From NCBI GenBank assembly GCA_001910725.1, contig MJGA01000001.1, positions 434,001-498,000 on the forward strand: a stretch of DNA of 64,000 bases, given 5' to 3'. Position numbers and translations under genes: made by a program. The stretch's first letter is position 1. Each line of letters opens with the position of its first letter. Positions 1-9,840 of this stretch are shown here, piece after piece. The stretch is from Phanerodontia chrysosporium. Lineage: Eukaryota > Basidiomycota > Agaricomycetes > Polyporales > Phanerochaetaceae. A model generated the notes under the pieces. The model ran no database searches, was not told the DNA's origin, and saw only the letters and a list, made by a program, of their open reading frames with translations.

Positions 1-907
1 CCAGGGAATCCCAAGGTCGTGGTACATGTCCTCGGATTCGAAGAATCCGAAGACGTCCTTCTGCAGCCTTTCCTTGAACTCGGAGTCCAGGATGACATCG
101 TCCCAGTTCGCCTTCTGGACCTCCTGCCACAGCTTCGCGTCCTTCTGCCAGAAGCCGCTATCGAAGACGAAGATCTCGCTGTGCAAGGAGTTGGTATAAC
201 TGCCGGCAGCGGACAGGAGAGCCCGAGCAGGCTCCTCTGGACCGTCGAAAATAATAAAGTTCTGAAGGCTTTCGAAGGAGCCGTGCAGGAACTGCATGCA
301 CAAGTTGAGCATCTAAGGCATCCAGATTCTCGTAGGACATATACACACCTGCATCGTATAGTAGATGTACGTCCAGTTCTGGAAATGACAGGTGAGTATG
401 ACATACGTAATGCAGCACTTTTCTTACCTCCCAGGTGACCTTGAAGGCACCAAAGCGGACACTGTTGACGAGCACACCAGCGTTCTCACCCATGCGACGG
501 GCCAGAGGGAAGAACATGGCGTTGGTGATCATGTCCGGCGGAGAGATAGGCTCAGCCGAGGCCTTGGGAAAGCCCAAGACGTCGATGCCCCAGGTGAAGG
601 GCACGATGGAGCACTTGGGGTAGATCTCGCGTAGCTTGCGCACGCTGCATGCGCTCGGTGAGCTCGAACGCGGTGCTCATTACCGCGTCTACTCACGCGA
701 AACCGACCGGATCCTCGAACTTGGCGTTGCCTACGGAGGGCTACAGGTCAGCACACGAGGCAGCGCGAGACAGGCCACGCGTACCATGGTCGAACCAGGG
801 CCCGTAAAGGGGGTCCTTTCCTGCGGGAGGGCAGACGGGCGAGAGAAGTCCTCCTCGCGGGTGCTGATCACGACGAAGGCGTCGCTATTGCTGCGCTGGA
901 AAGACAT
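1..907 (-). CDS. AAA+ ATPase, N-terminal part (3' end outside window)
   Basis: Five exons can be chained: 907-796, 730-697, 644-428, 378-349 and 312 to the left edge. The predicted start is the ATG at 907-905. The protein contains the fungal pre-AAA region: RMGENAGVLVNSVRFGAFK, then PEEPARALLSAAGS, then FWQKDAKLWQEVQKANWDD, then KDVFGFFESEDMYHDLGIPW. In this family the last block comes directly before the Walker A P-loop, so the ATPase core lies beyond position 1. The family is known from its conserved order; the substrate is unknown. All exon phases agree. The intron at 313-348 is only 36 nt, but it is needed because its reading frame holds a stop. The gene is divergent from TOM20 with 252 bp between the starts. 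Confidence 0.75.
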
Positions 908-1159
908 GTCTGAGTATGTGAGCTCGCCGTGGTGGTGGTTCGAGGTCAAGGAGCAAACGAGGCGGGCTGCGGAAACCGTGCAAGGCAGCAGCCGCTGTCA
1001 CGACCGCCCGCTTTGGGGGCGGAACGTGGGAGTGCGGGGTACGCAGGCGCCCTCCTCGCTTAGCGCTGATGGGCGCGCGCCCACGAGGCGGGACCGGCAT
1101 CCGCCGAGGGCGAGGATTTCTGAGTTTGCGCGTCTACACAGTCCCCTTCGTCGGCCACC
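908..1159. promoter_or_regulatory. shared intergenic region between AAA-ATPase and TOM20
   Basis: This 252 bp segment separates two divergent start codons and must hold both 5' leaders and promoters. I see no clear TATA box or other motif in it; the assignment rests on position only. Confidence 0.4.
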
Positions 1160-1968
1160 ATGTCCTCCTCCTCGTCGCGCACGTCGACGTTCCTCACCGT
1201 CGCCGGCGTCACCGTCCTTGGCGGCTTCCTTGCCTACGCCGTATACTTTGACTACAAGCGGAGACACGATGCTGAATTCCGCAAGAAACTACGTGAGTGC
1301 CAGACACACACTCGCCAAGGCGCGCAGCATCACTCATCTGGTTCGTCTTTCTCAGGGAAGGACAAAAAGCGCGCAGAAAAGGCTACGACCTCCTCTGCGG
1401 GCGCAGCACCTCTCTCCACCGGTGCCCGCGATGAGGAGTTGAAGGCCGCTTTGGCCAAAATTCGTGCCGAACCTTTGCCGGAGGGCACTGGCGGAAAGGA
1501 GCAGTACTTCATGGCCCAGGCTAGTTTGGGAGAGCAACTTTGCACACAAGGTGCGCAACACGTCACAATCACCCTCTACCTGCTATTCTCATGTCATTCG
1601 TAACCAGGTCCTGCCTTCGCTGTACCCGCAGCACTCGCATTCTACAGGGCACTTCGCGTCTACCCGTCGCCCGTTGAGCTCATCATGCTGTACCAGTCTT
1701 CGCTTCCTCCTGAGGTCTTTGCTGTAAGTCACGTTGCTGGTTTCATGTTGATTCCAGAGACTGATAATCGGTTCAGATCATCCTGCAACTTACTAATTTG
1801 GACGTGAGTGATACTTCCTCCTCTGAAAAGGAAGAAGGGGCAGAGGAGGCCCAGCAGGTAGAGGAGCAGGAGCAGGAGACCAGCCCAGAGAGGACTGGTC
1901 CTCCCTCAGAAGCTTCGTCCCAAGACTGGGACAAGCTCACAGACCCAGGCAGCCAACCTGGATTGTAG
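1160..1968 (+). CDS. TOM20: Mitochondrial import receptor subunit Tom20
   Basis: Exons are 1160-1292, 1356-1550, 1608-1723 and 1777-1968, giving 211 residues. The product is the outer-membrane receptor of the TOM complex that binds presequences of imported mitochondrial proteins. An N-terminal membrane anchor (about residues 10-30) is followed by a basic stretch (DYKRRHDAEFRKKLR). The conserved receptor core contains YFMAQASLGEQLC, ALAFYRALRVYPSPVELIML and LPPEVFAIILQL. The C-terminus is long and acidic (Glu/Gln/Ser-rich), as in fungal Tom20 proteins. All phases agree and no frame break is seen. Other mitochondrial genes in the window (COX7, COA3, SSADH, IDH1) are not adjacent. Confidence 0.93.
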
Positions 1969-2180
1969 ATCTTCCTTCCGCCTACGACTAGAATAGTCGC
2001 TCGCTTGCTCTCATCTACCACTACTCCTTCATTTTTCTCTGTCCCGTTGCAAGCTCTCGATCTAATGCATATTGTATCCTTTCATGTACATCAATCGGGG
2101 TGTCGCCCACTAGGTCACGGAACGTGCTGAAGGTGAGCAGTCCGTTCCAAGGGTATCTGGCGTGCGGCTAAAGTGCTGTC

Positions 2181-3562
2181 ATGCGTGGATTCCTCTCAGG
2201 CTACTACAATCACTTCCCGGCGAAATCTTGGAACGTCCGTGTGGAGGACAAGAACGGCAAAAAGGTTCTGGTTGCGGCTAAAGACTTTGAGAAGGGTGAT
2301 GTCATCTACAAGGTTCGCGCTGCAACGTCGCTGGATTGGTCTCCGTCTGACCATGATTCAGGAAAAACCAGTCGTCGCCGCTTTGGACTGGGATTTGCTC
2401 GTGCAAGGATCGCATTGCGCGTTTTGTCTGAAACTAGTCCACAAAGTCTCGGAGTACAGACCTGAAAATGATCGCCTCAACACCGTCTACTGCTCAAGAG
2501 ACTGTTACGACGAGGCAAAGCAGCAGTACCACGGCATTCTCTTCACCCTCGACCCTCTTGTGCCCCGGAGTTGGACCCAGACAGCGCGGGCGCGCCACCG
2601 GAAGAACGTGAAAAGGCTCAGAACGCTTTCGTTGAATATCTCAAGTCCAACAAGAAGCTCGCGAACTTCCTCGTTGCCAAGTTCGTCGCCCTGCAGATCC
2701 TCATCGAGACCTCGAAGGTCATCCCAGGCTCCGTCAACCCGTCCAAGGATCTGCCCAAGTACATCGAGGAAGATGCGCCTGAATACGGCATTGGCGACCA
2801 CCTCGAGCGTCTGCGGTTCTTGGACGCCACCGTCACACCCGAGGAGAACGAGACGCTCCGCAAGGTCTTCGGCACCGCGCTCCCTGGTCTCGACGGCTCG
2901 CTCACCGATGATCGCTATGCGACGACCCTCGGCAAGATGCTCTACAACGCTATCGGCATTTGCTACTCTGGCGGTCGCGATGACAGGGTAAGCTTTGAGA
3001 AATACCTCTCTTGAAGGTGCAGCTAACGCCTTGCCTTCAGCCCCAGTTCGCTGAGCGTCCGGAGGATCAAGAGCGTACGCGCACGCCTTATGGCACCTCG
3101 CGCCAGGTCGGCAGCGGCCTCTTCCTTGTCTCGTCCTACGTAAGTACCTCCCATCCTCACATTTACTCATACCGCTCACGCTGACCGCACGCACCGCAGC
3201 TGCAACACTCGTGCGACCCGTCTGTGCGCCCGTCCTTCACGGCGGGGAACCACAAGCTCTCGCTCATCGCGACGCGCGCGATCAAGGCGGGTGAGGAGCT
3301 CTCGATGGCGTATGTCGACGTCACGCAGCACGAGGGCGAGTCCGCCGAGGAGGCGCGCCGCCGTCGCCGCTACGAGCTCGCGCGCGGCTGGCGCTTCAAG
3401 TGCGAGTGCACGCGCTGCACCGCGGAGCTCGCGAGCGCCGCGGCGCCCGAGGCCGACCTCGGCGTGACTGGCGACGAGTCCAAGATCGAGGACGCCGCGG
3501 CGCGCTACGAGGCGAAGAAGGCCGAGGCGGGCGAGCAGAAGGAAGAAACCGAGACCGATTGA
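2181..3562 (+). CDS. SET/MYND-domain lysine methyltransferase, SET5/SMYD-like
   Basis: Exons are 2181-2312, 2362-2987, 3041-3139 and 3200-3562. A split SET domain flanks a MYND zinc finger. The N-terminal SET part has VLVAAKDFEKGDVIYK. The MYND cysteines occur as HCAFCLKL and VYCSRDC. The catalytic SET part has SSYLQHSCDPSVRPSF, AGEELSMAYVD and a post-SET CECTRC. This is the arrangement of yeast Set5 and SMYD proteins, which methylate histone or other lysines using S-adenosylmethionine. The target here is not known. The frame breaks (-1) at the C-run 2563-2566: upstream ends LDPLVP and downstream continues PELDPDSAG, which fits one missing base in a single exon. The tail is Ala/Glu-rich. Start choice is the first ATG of the SET frame. 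Confidence 0.88.
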
Positions 3563-4193
3563 GTTGTCTCGCAGCTCGGAAAATTATAGACGTCGCTCTA
3601 CTATAGCTGCTGTCTAATGCGATCTGTCGTCATGCGAAAGTAATCTGGACAGCCCTATTACTGTCTCTAGCGTTAGGAAAGTAAACGGAGGTGACTGCCA
3701 TATCGTTATGTTCACCATGACAGACAAGTCCGTTCAGAGGTGAGTTGCTATAACGGGAATCATGCGTCCTTGATAGATCCAATAAATGGGCCTAGTGGCT
3801 ACCTGAAGGTTGCATGCATGGAACACATTCTAAACCTCAAACATGAAGCTCCTTGCCAGCGTACAATGTCCTCAAAAGCCAGTCGACGTCTCAATACTTC
3901 AGGTACGTCAAGCGCAGTACAGCGGCACGCATGTGCTACACCGCCAGCCTGACGTGAGGTCAGAATCCGAGAACAGCATGTATGCTGGGGATACGTATAC
4001 ATTGTAGTTTACATCGCGAGACATTAAGCTGGGAGAGCTCCGTCTTCGCCACTGCAGGGGTGCTGATTGCATGGTGAACAGATACGAATAGACAGCCAAA
4101 CGGGCTACCGTAGCCAGATGAACTCGCCTGTGTCAATACTACTCATTCAGAAGCCGGTGATGTTAACGACGGTCGGATCGGAGGAACTGTATT
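3563..4193. other. intergenic, nothing recognised
   Basis: About 630 bp between the SET5-like gene and the small-gene pair. Short open frames are present but none shows family similarity or a credible splice chain. Confidence 0.5.
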
Positions 4194-4436
4194 TCAGGAA
4201 ATGATACTCGAGCTGTAAGGTGTCCACTGAAAGACATCACCGGTCTTGTCCTTGAAGTAGTAGTGATTGCGCGCGGCGTTCGTGAACGAATGGATGCAAG
4301 TATACAAGACGGGGTTGTCGTTCGGCAGTAGCCTATAGCGCGAGATCGCTGCCTGCATCTGGACCTCCTGTGAGGGGTGGAGCGTGGCGTTAGAGTACCG
4401 GGAGGGGGCAGACCGATACGCGTCGTTTGGCCTGTG
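4194..4436 (-). CDS. hypothetical protein, C-terminal exon, paralogous to the gene at 4705-5109
   Basis: This minus-strand exon ends in a stop at 4194-4196 and probably starts after an acceptor near 4437. It encodes about 80 residues including SQEVQMQAAISRYRLL, then a hydrophobic strand (VLYTCIHSFTNAARNHYYF) and KDKTGDVFQW. The neighbouring protein at 4705-5109 shows the same order: SEEVRTKASVTRYKLV, LSFDTTALHDYSF, DRAGYVYEV. The two are therefore diverged copies of one small beta-rich-looking unit. The upstream exon or exons are uncertain; the frame at 4441-4671 may belong here. No function is recognised. Confidence 0.4.
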   Translation of the reverse strand, partial: HRPNDAYRSAPSRYSNATLHPSQEVQMQAAISRYRLLPNDNPVLYTCIHSFTNAARNHYYFKDKTGDVFQWTPYSSSIIS

Positions 4437-4704
4437 CGCTCTATCGCTTACCCGGCACCCGGCATTGTCGCAGCGCTGAACGTGATCCTGTTTCACTCAG
4501 CAGTGACCAGATATATTGTGGATCTTTGACAGTTCTGTAGTTCAATGGCACTGCGGGATGTGGAGTATCCAGACGGAGAACGCTGTATGTAGCAGGGTTG
4601 AAGCCACGGAAGCAGCGATGGTTTGGCCGGAGTTTCGAATCGTGCATGCTATGTATACGTGAATTGGGCATATACCCGTCAATATCTGAGAACGGTGCAT
4701 ACCT

Positions 4705-5109
4705 TCATCGAGAGCCACTGAGATTGTTGATGGTAGCGTCTGTCGAGATGAATTTGATATGCTGAACGCCGAGGGTATTGGTGTTCACCTCGTAAACATA
4801 CCCTGCCCTGTCCAGGAAGGAGTAGTCGTGAAGCGCGGTGGTATCGAATGAGAGGACAGCAGTGGACACGCCACCCTCCTCAACGGAGACAAGCTTGTAG
4901 CGCGTGACCGACGCCTTCGTCCGGACCTCCTCCGAAGTAGGGACCCAAGGGCTGCCCAGCGGTGCCACTGGCCAGTTGACGTCGATGTTGAAAGTCGTAC
5001 TGCTCTCCGTCGCGGGGTCCGCGGGCGCTGCTTCAGCGATGGCGGCGGCCTGTTTAACCCCGAAGAACTTGCCACCCTTTGTCTCGACTATGGATTTCAA
5101 CCAGCGCAT
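4705..5109 (-). CDS. hypothetical protein, 134 aa, paralog of the exon at 4194-4436
   Basis: An uninterrupted frame runs from an ATG at 5109-5107 to a stop at 4705. Residues 1-40 are Ala/Lys-rich (KFFGVKQAAAIAEAAPAD). Residues about 50-115 hold a unit shared with the exon just downstream (SEEVRTKASVTRYKLV, then LHDYSFLDRAGYVYEV). The coding frame continues open upstream of the ATG (IDTEAYMRW), so an earlier exon is possible. I do not recognise the family, and no signal peptide or membrane segment is evident. Confidence 0.45.
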   Translation of the reverse strand: MRWLKSIVETKGGKFFGVKQAAAIAEAAPADPATESSTTFNIDVNWPVAPLGSPWVPTSEEVRTKASVTRYKLVSVEEGGVSTAVLSFDTTALHDYSFLDRAGYVYEVNTNTLGVQHIKFISTDATINNLSGSR

Positions 5110-6174
5110 GTAGGCTTCTGTGTCTATGGTTGCCCTACGTAAGAATATGAGTAACCGGTCATTAGCGCGCTTGGAAAGACAACAATAAGTTCGTACATTT
5201 GCTCAGTTCTAGGTATAGCTAGGTGGTAAGAGAGGTTACTTGCAAGTCGAGATGCACGACGTTTACCAGATCGTGAGCGAGACAAGTTGACGCATTTATA
5301 CGCCTCTGCTCGTGGAATATTCACTTGCACCGGGGGACACGGAGTAAGCAGCTGCCGATGGCTGCACGTGGCGCATCGTATTGTGCGCTTGTACCTAGCA
5401 GGAGCCATCTTGCTCAGGTTCAACTGTATTTAACAGTTGCGATACCAATGACAGTCGTACACTCCAGCGGCAATTGTAGCCTGGAGCATTGACGTGGGAC
5501 ATCGGGTCGGGGCTTGAGCGAGGCCGCTGTATGTGATCGAGGGACGGTCAATATGTGTGTGAGCCAGCTCAACGGACAAGTAGTGTCAGCGTGATAGTAC
5601 CTCAAAATTTATTAGGACTCTACTCACAGCATGTCTGGCGAACGGACATCTGTGGTTGGGGAACGTCGGCCTAGATGTGAACGCTTGTGTGAGACTCTCG
5701 ACCAGGTAGGACGATCACTATCGCTTCACCAACGACAAGCCACTGCGGGTACCTGACCGCACGCGAGACAGGATACTTAGGGTATACATGTCATCAAACC
5801 GGGATCGGAGCACCACTTGACAATTCTGTTGTCATCGACATGAGTGCAAAGGCACCCCGGTCAACAAAGCCCTCTCGAGGCGTCAGGAGCATCAGAGAAG
5901 CGCATCGTGACGAGACTCAGGTCGCATTGCAGAATACCTGGGATGTCCTCGTTGTTCATGTGAAGCGGATTGTCGGCAACTCGATGGGATCCTTGAGCCC
6001 TAGCGGTCTGATAGCTGCGGGAGGCAATGGTATGAGGCTGAAGGGGCACATGGAGGAACAGAACTACAGAGGACGAGTGCAATGTGAGTAAAGGGGTGTC
6101 ATATATAACATACGAGCAAGCGGCATAGAACAGTCGATGCTGAATCGACGCCGACGGGCCACGCGAGAATTTGT
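5110..6174. other. intergenic, nothing recognised
   Basis: About 1.06 kb upstream of the small-gene pair and downstream of the lipase gene. It contains short frames only; none has a recognisable product. Part of it probably serves as promoter for the gene at 4705-5109. Confidence 0.45.
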
Positions 6175-7990
6175 TCAGTGCACGATGACATCGCCGACTT
6201 GCCCCACCAGCCGCTTTTCGTCCTGCTTCTTCGAGTCCTGTACGCTCTCGAGCTTGCACTCGACCTGGTTCTGCCTGCGCAATACGTCCTCGAAGCCCAC
6301 GCCGGCGAGGAACGCCTCCGTGAGCTCGCAGATGACATCGAGGAACCGCCGCCCCTCTCGCGCGTAGCTCCCAAAGGGCACGATAACCCCGAAATCCGAG
6401 AAGGAGATGTGTCTTGCACGCACAAGCGTGACGAGCCACGCGTGCGTCCCGCCGCGGCGGTCGCCGGCTGCGCACTCGCGTGCCGCACGGTCCCATGTGC
6501 GTACGACGTCGCGCAACCGCTCGAAGTGCGGATGCCAGACTGTGAATTGCTCCGAGTTGAGGACAAGCAGCGCTGGCGCCTCGACGCGAGCTGAGTTGTC
6601 TTTGATCGACACTTCCACGCGGTATGGTTCGGGTCCGGGGCTGGGCAGCGGTTCCAACCATGGATCGAGCACGACGGCGCGCTGCACGGGTATCGTGGTG
6701 AGATGCTGGCCTTGGAGTGTAGGCGGGGGATTTGAGAGTATGGAGAGCTGTGCATACCTCCGGGTGAGTACGTCAAACAACGCTAGCGCATGCACCTACT
6801 CACCACTGTCGCGCCGCCAAACGAGTGTCCCGTGAGCAAAACGTCGTGATCACACCGTACTTTGGGATTTGCGCCCGTATTATGCCAGCTCTTCCAAAAA
6901 ATACGATCGTCCGTGCGCTTCTTGAGGTCATAATTCCACGGCCCACCTATCGTGTGAATGCCATCAAGAGATGAATGCTCTGCGAATCACCTCACTCAAT
7001 ACAGGGTGGCTCATCAATATGGGGAGCTGCGTACCTTCGTCCCAAATTGTGTTGACAAGGCGAGAAAAGAATGTATATGTCAAGTAAACCTCTAGTCTAC
7101 GGAAAAGGAGCTGATCTTTGCGGAAAGCAAACTGGCTCTTTTCGGTATGTTCTTCAAGTCTGGCTCCTGCATGTTAGTACTACCACTATTTCGATGAGAC
7201 CCAGTGCCTCACTGAACATCTTCGGGGTTTAGGTACAGTTTGCAGTTTGACGGTAGCTGCTCCTTTAATCCTGGCACTGGCGTCCGTGTATATACAAAAG
7301 GTCCTGTACCATCTTTGTGTTCTATCGCGAGTATGACACGGCCTTCAGCGGCAAGACGCGCACATAGATGACTGGAGAGAGTTGAAGTTTCAACATCCCA
7401 GCACGGAGAGAGCGATACGGGCCGACCTATATGTAGTCCTTGTTCCGCCCAGACCATGTGAGAAGATAACCAAGGGCCACTGGCACGCAACATGGTCCCC
7501 TCCTGGAGGATCCAGCAGCGGCACGTTCACATATAGAGGTATCTGCAAAGGAGACAGCGTCACATGACCACGGCACCAAGCGAGAACGCGCGCGACATGC
7601 CTTCAAGAGGTGGGCAAACCCGCCCAGGAGTCCGTGTACCAGCCACACTTGCATGCCGCCGAAATGGGCGTAGCCTTTCAGCGTCTCGGAGACAGGTCTT
7701 GTGCGCATACAGTCAGACCCCAACGCACTCATCAGTGTCGCGACGGCGCACCTCGGGACCCAGTGCACGCCCTTGTGGGCATGCTTGACCGCACGCACGT
7801 CCGCAGGGTAGTACGCCGTGAACGCGACCTCCTCGAGCTTCAGCGCGGGCGTGTCGGGTACGCCGCCGCTGCTCGCTTTCAACTTTGCGTGGCCGACGAC
7901 GCGTGCGGCGTCGTCCTCGGCGGGAACGGGTATTGCGAACGTCGTCGCACCGACGGGGTATTTGCCGTGCACTTCAGGTAGAGTGAACAT
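6175..7990 (-). CDS. Platelet-activating-factor acetylhydrolase-like phospholipase (group VII/PAF-AH II type)
   Basis: Seven exons: 7990-7752, 7697-7601, 7542-7427, 7371-7213, 7159-7035, 6979-6804 and 6747-6175, giving 494 residues. The family are serine hydrolases that remove short or oxidised acyl groups from the sn-2 position of phospholipids. Conserved blocks appear in order: RPVSETLKGYAHFGG, the oxyanion-hole region WPLVIFSHGLGGTRTTYS, VILAIEHKDGTGPFV, the nucleophile elbow LLTGHSFGGATV (Ser), VVLDPWLEPLP (likely Asp) and RARHISFSDFGV (likely His). The full triad is visible. No secretion signal is seen, as in the intracellular type. The intron at 7543-7600 begins with GC (AAG|GCATGT) instead of GT; only this choice keeps the family frame. 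Confidence 0.92.
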
Positions 7991-8258
7991 GGTCGTGGTG
8001 TGGGCGAAGAAAAGTTACAGGCCGTGGGGGAGACGATCCCGGCGGAGAGGGCAACATCAGTGCAGTTGAAAGCCGGGCAGCCCGGTTGTGCCTTGACGTC
8101 AGCCGACTCGGAGCGCGGGACATTTCTGACGCCACGAGGGTCGCCTATAAACAGCAGCAAACAACAACATGTATCCCGTTTCTGGATCCTGACATATAGT
8201 GCTACAGATTCCAGTCATCCAGTGCTTAGACGTACAGCAGTCTTTCGAGGTCGGCACT

Positions 8259-9533
8259 CTACAACTTGGCCTTGACGGCGCCCTTGCCCTCCTCGACAAC
8301 GTCGTTGACGAGCGTGCCGATGCCGCCATCGACCCAGACCGAGACCTGGTCGCCATGCTTGAGGTACAGGGCGGCTTCTTGACGAAACCGACACCCTTTG
8401 GCGTGCCGGTCATGATGACAGAGCCTGGGAGCAGCGTCGTGCCCTGCGAGAGGAACGCGATCGTCTGGCGGACCGTGAAGATTTGGTCGCTGCAGGCGCG
8501 CGTGAGGACGAGCGGAGGAAAGGGGGCAAGAAGTGCAGTGCTTACGCAGTGGTTCCGTCTTGCACGACCTTGCCGTTGAGCGTGCACTTGAGTCCAAGGC
8601 GTTGTGGGTCGGCAATCGCGTTGTTCGAGACGATACAGGGACCGATGGGCGTCGCGTCATCTGGGGCGTAAAGATTGAGCACACTTCCCACGAGCACCTA
8701 TGAGTTACGCACCGTAGCCCTTGGAGAAACCCCACTGCGAGACAGCCATCTGGTGGTAGCGGAACGACATCTACGCTTTGCGTGAGCAAACGGACATAGG
8801 GCGTGCACGGGAGCGGACTTACGTCGTTTGCGCCGGTGTAGCCGAGCACGTAGTCGAGCGCGTCCGCCTCAGACACGTCCTTCGCGGGCTTTCCGATGAC
8901 GATCGTCAGCTCGACTTCATAGTCGGGCAAGTGCTGGTCGACCGGCTGAGTGACCTTCGGTATCTTGATGGGCGCGTCAGGGCCGATGAGCGCAGTCGGC
9001 GGCTTGTAGAACAGAATCGGATACCTGGAGGATGCGGTTAGTGGGGGAACGTGCCTGCGTGTGCAGGGACGCACTTGGGCTTCGCAAGGCCAGCTTCCGC
9101 CTACACACGGTCAGCGCTAGCAGGGCTATGGACGAAGGGAGGCGCATACCGCGTGATCAGCGTAGTTGAGGCCGAGGCAGCGCACGACGCCAATCTCCTC
9201 GCGCGTCAGCGGCGGCAGGAGGTGCTTGACGGTCAGGACATTGTTAGTGACCTGCGCCGCAGGGTCGAGCGCGGCGCCGACAATCTCGTACGCTTTGATC
9301 GTCTGCTTGTTGTGGAACGCCAGACCAACTGCAGGGGACGTCAGGACGATGTGCGGGATGGAAGCAAGGGGGACTCACCGTCCTGCCAGCGGTCGACGGG
9401 CTCTCCGAGGTGCACCTGCGATGTCTCCGCCGCGACGAAGCGGATGAGGCGAGTCCAAGCCTGCACAAAAGGAGCGTCAGCACCGTCGCCAGCGTCGCAC
9501 GCCCGGCTCACGCACAGTTTTTATGGGGGCCAT
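8259..9533 (-). CDS. Fumarylacetoacetate hydrolase-family (FAHD2-like) enzyme
   Basis: Eight exons: 9533-9516, 9460-9379, 9328-9150, 9100-9075, 9024-8823, 8770-8713, 8660-8546 and 8489-8259. The first exon codes six residues (MAPIKT). The fold uses an acidic metal site to cleave or tautomerise beta-diketo acids. Family blocks seen are [67 protein letters not shown] and [15 protein letters not shown]. The exact substrate cannot be read; fungal relatives may act on oxaloacetate or acylpyruvates. A -1 frame break lies at 8367-8374 (KKPP | LYLKHGDQ), needing one extra base in the last exon. The gene is divergent from the Cdc14-like gene, with 307 bp between starts. Confidence 0.88.
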
Positions 9534-9840
9534 GGCGGTGGAGGGGAAGAGGGGGGTGGCGGTCGGGTGAGAGCGCACGGGCGAGACATATGGAGGACGC
9601 AAGTGTGTGAGCGCGACGGAAGTTGGGCGGGGTTCCGCGGACCGGCTCGCACGGGGAGGCCATGAATAGCGGTCACGTGGATGAGACGCGCTGGTCGAGG
9701 GAGCGCCGGATGTTGGACAATGGAGGGCCTGGAGCGGCCGCCTCGAGAACAAGGACACGAACGACGACCAAGCGGCGACCTCGCCCTCTCTCTCGTCACA
9801 CACGCACTGCACGACACACTCATTTCCGACCCACGACCTA
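9534..9840. promoter_or_regulatory. shared intergenic region between the FAH-family gene and the Cdc14-like gene
   Basis: A 307 bp stretch between two divergent start codons. I see no clear core-promoter element. Its role is inferred from position only. Confidence 0.4.

Noticed and set aside
636..1442. 268-codon plus-strand frame
   Set aside because: It overlaps the AAA-ATPase exons antisense and TOM20 exon 1 in the wrong frame; composition is Arg/Pro/Ser-rich, as expected for a GC-rich shadow frame.
2526..2573. a small intron to explain the frame change in the SET5-like gene
   Set aside because: Splicing from the GT at 2526 to the AG at 2569-2570 does not restore the downstream frame; one missing base at 2563-2566 does.
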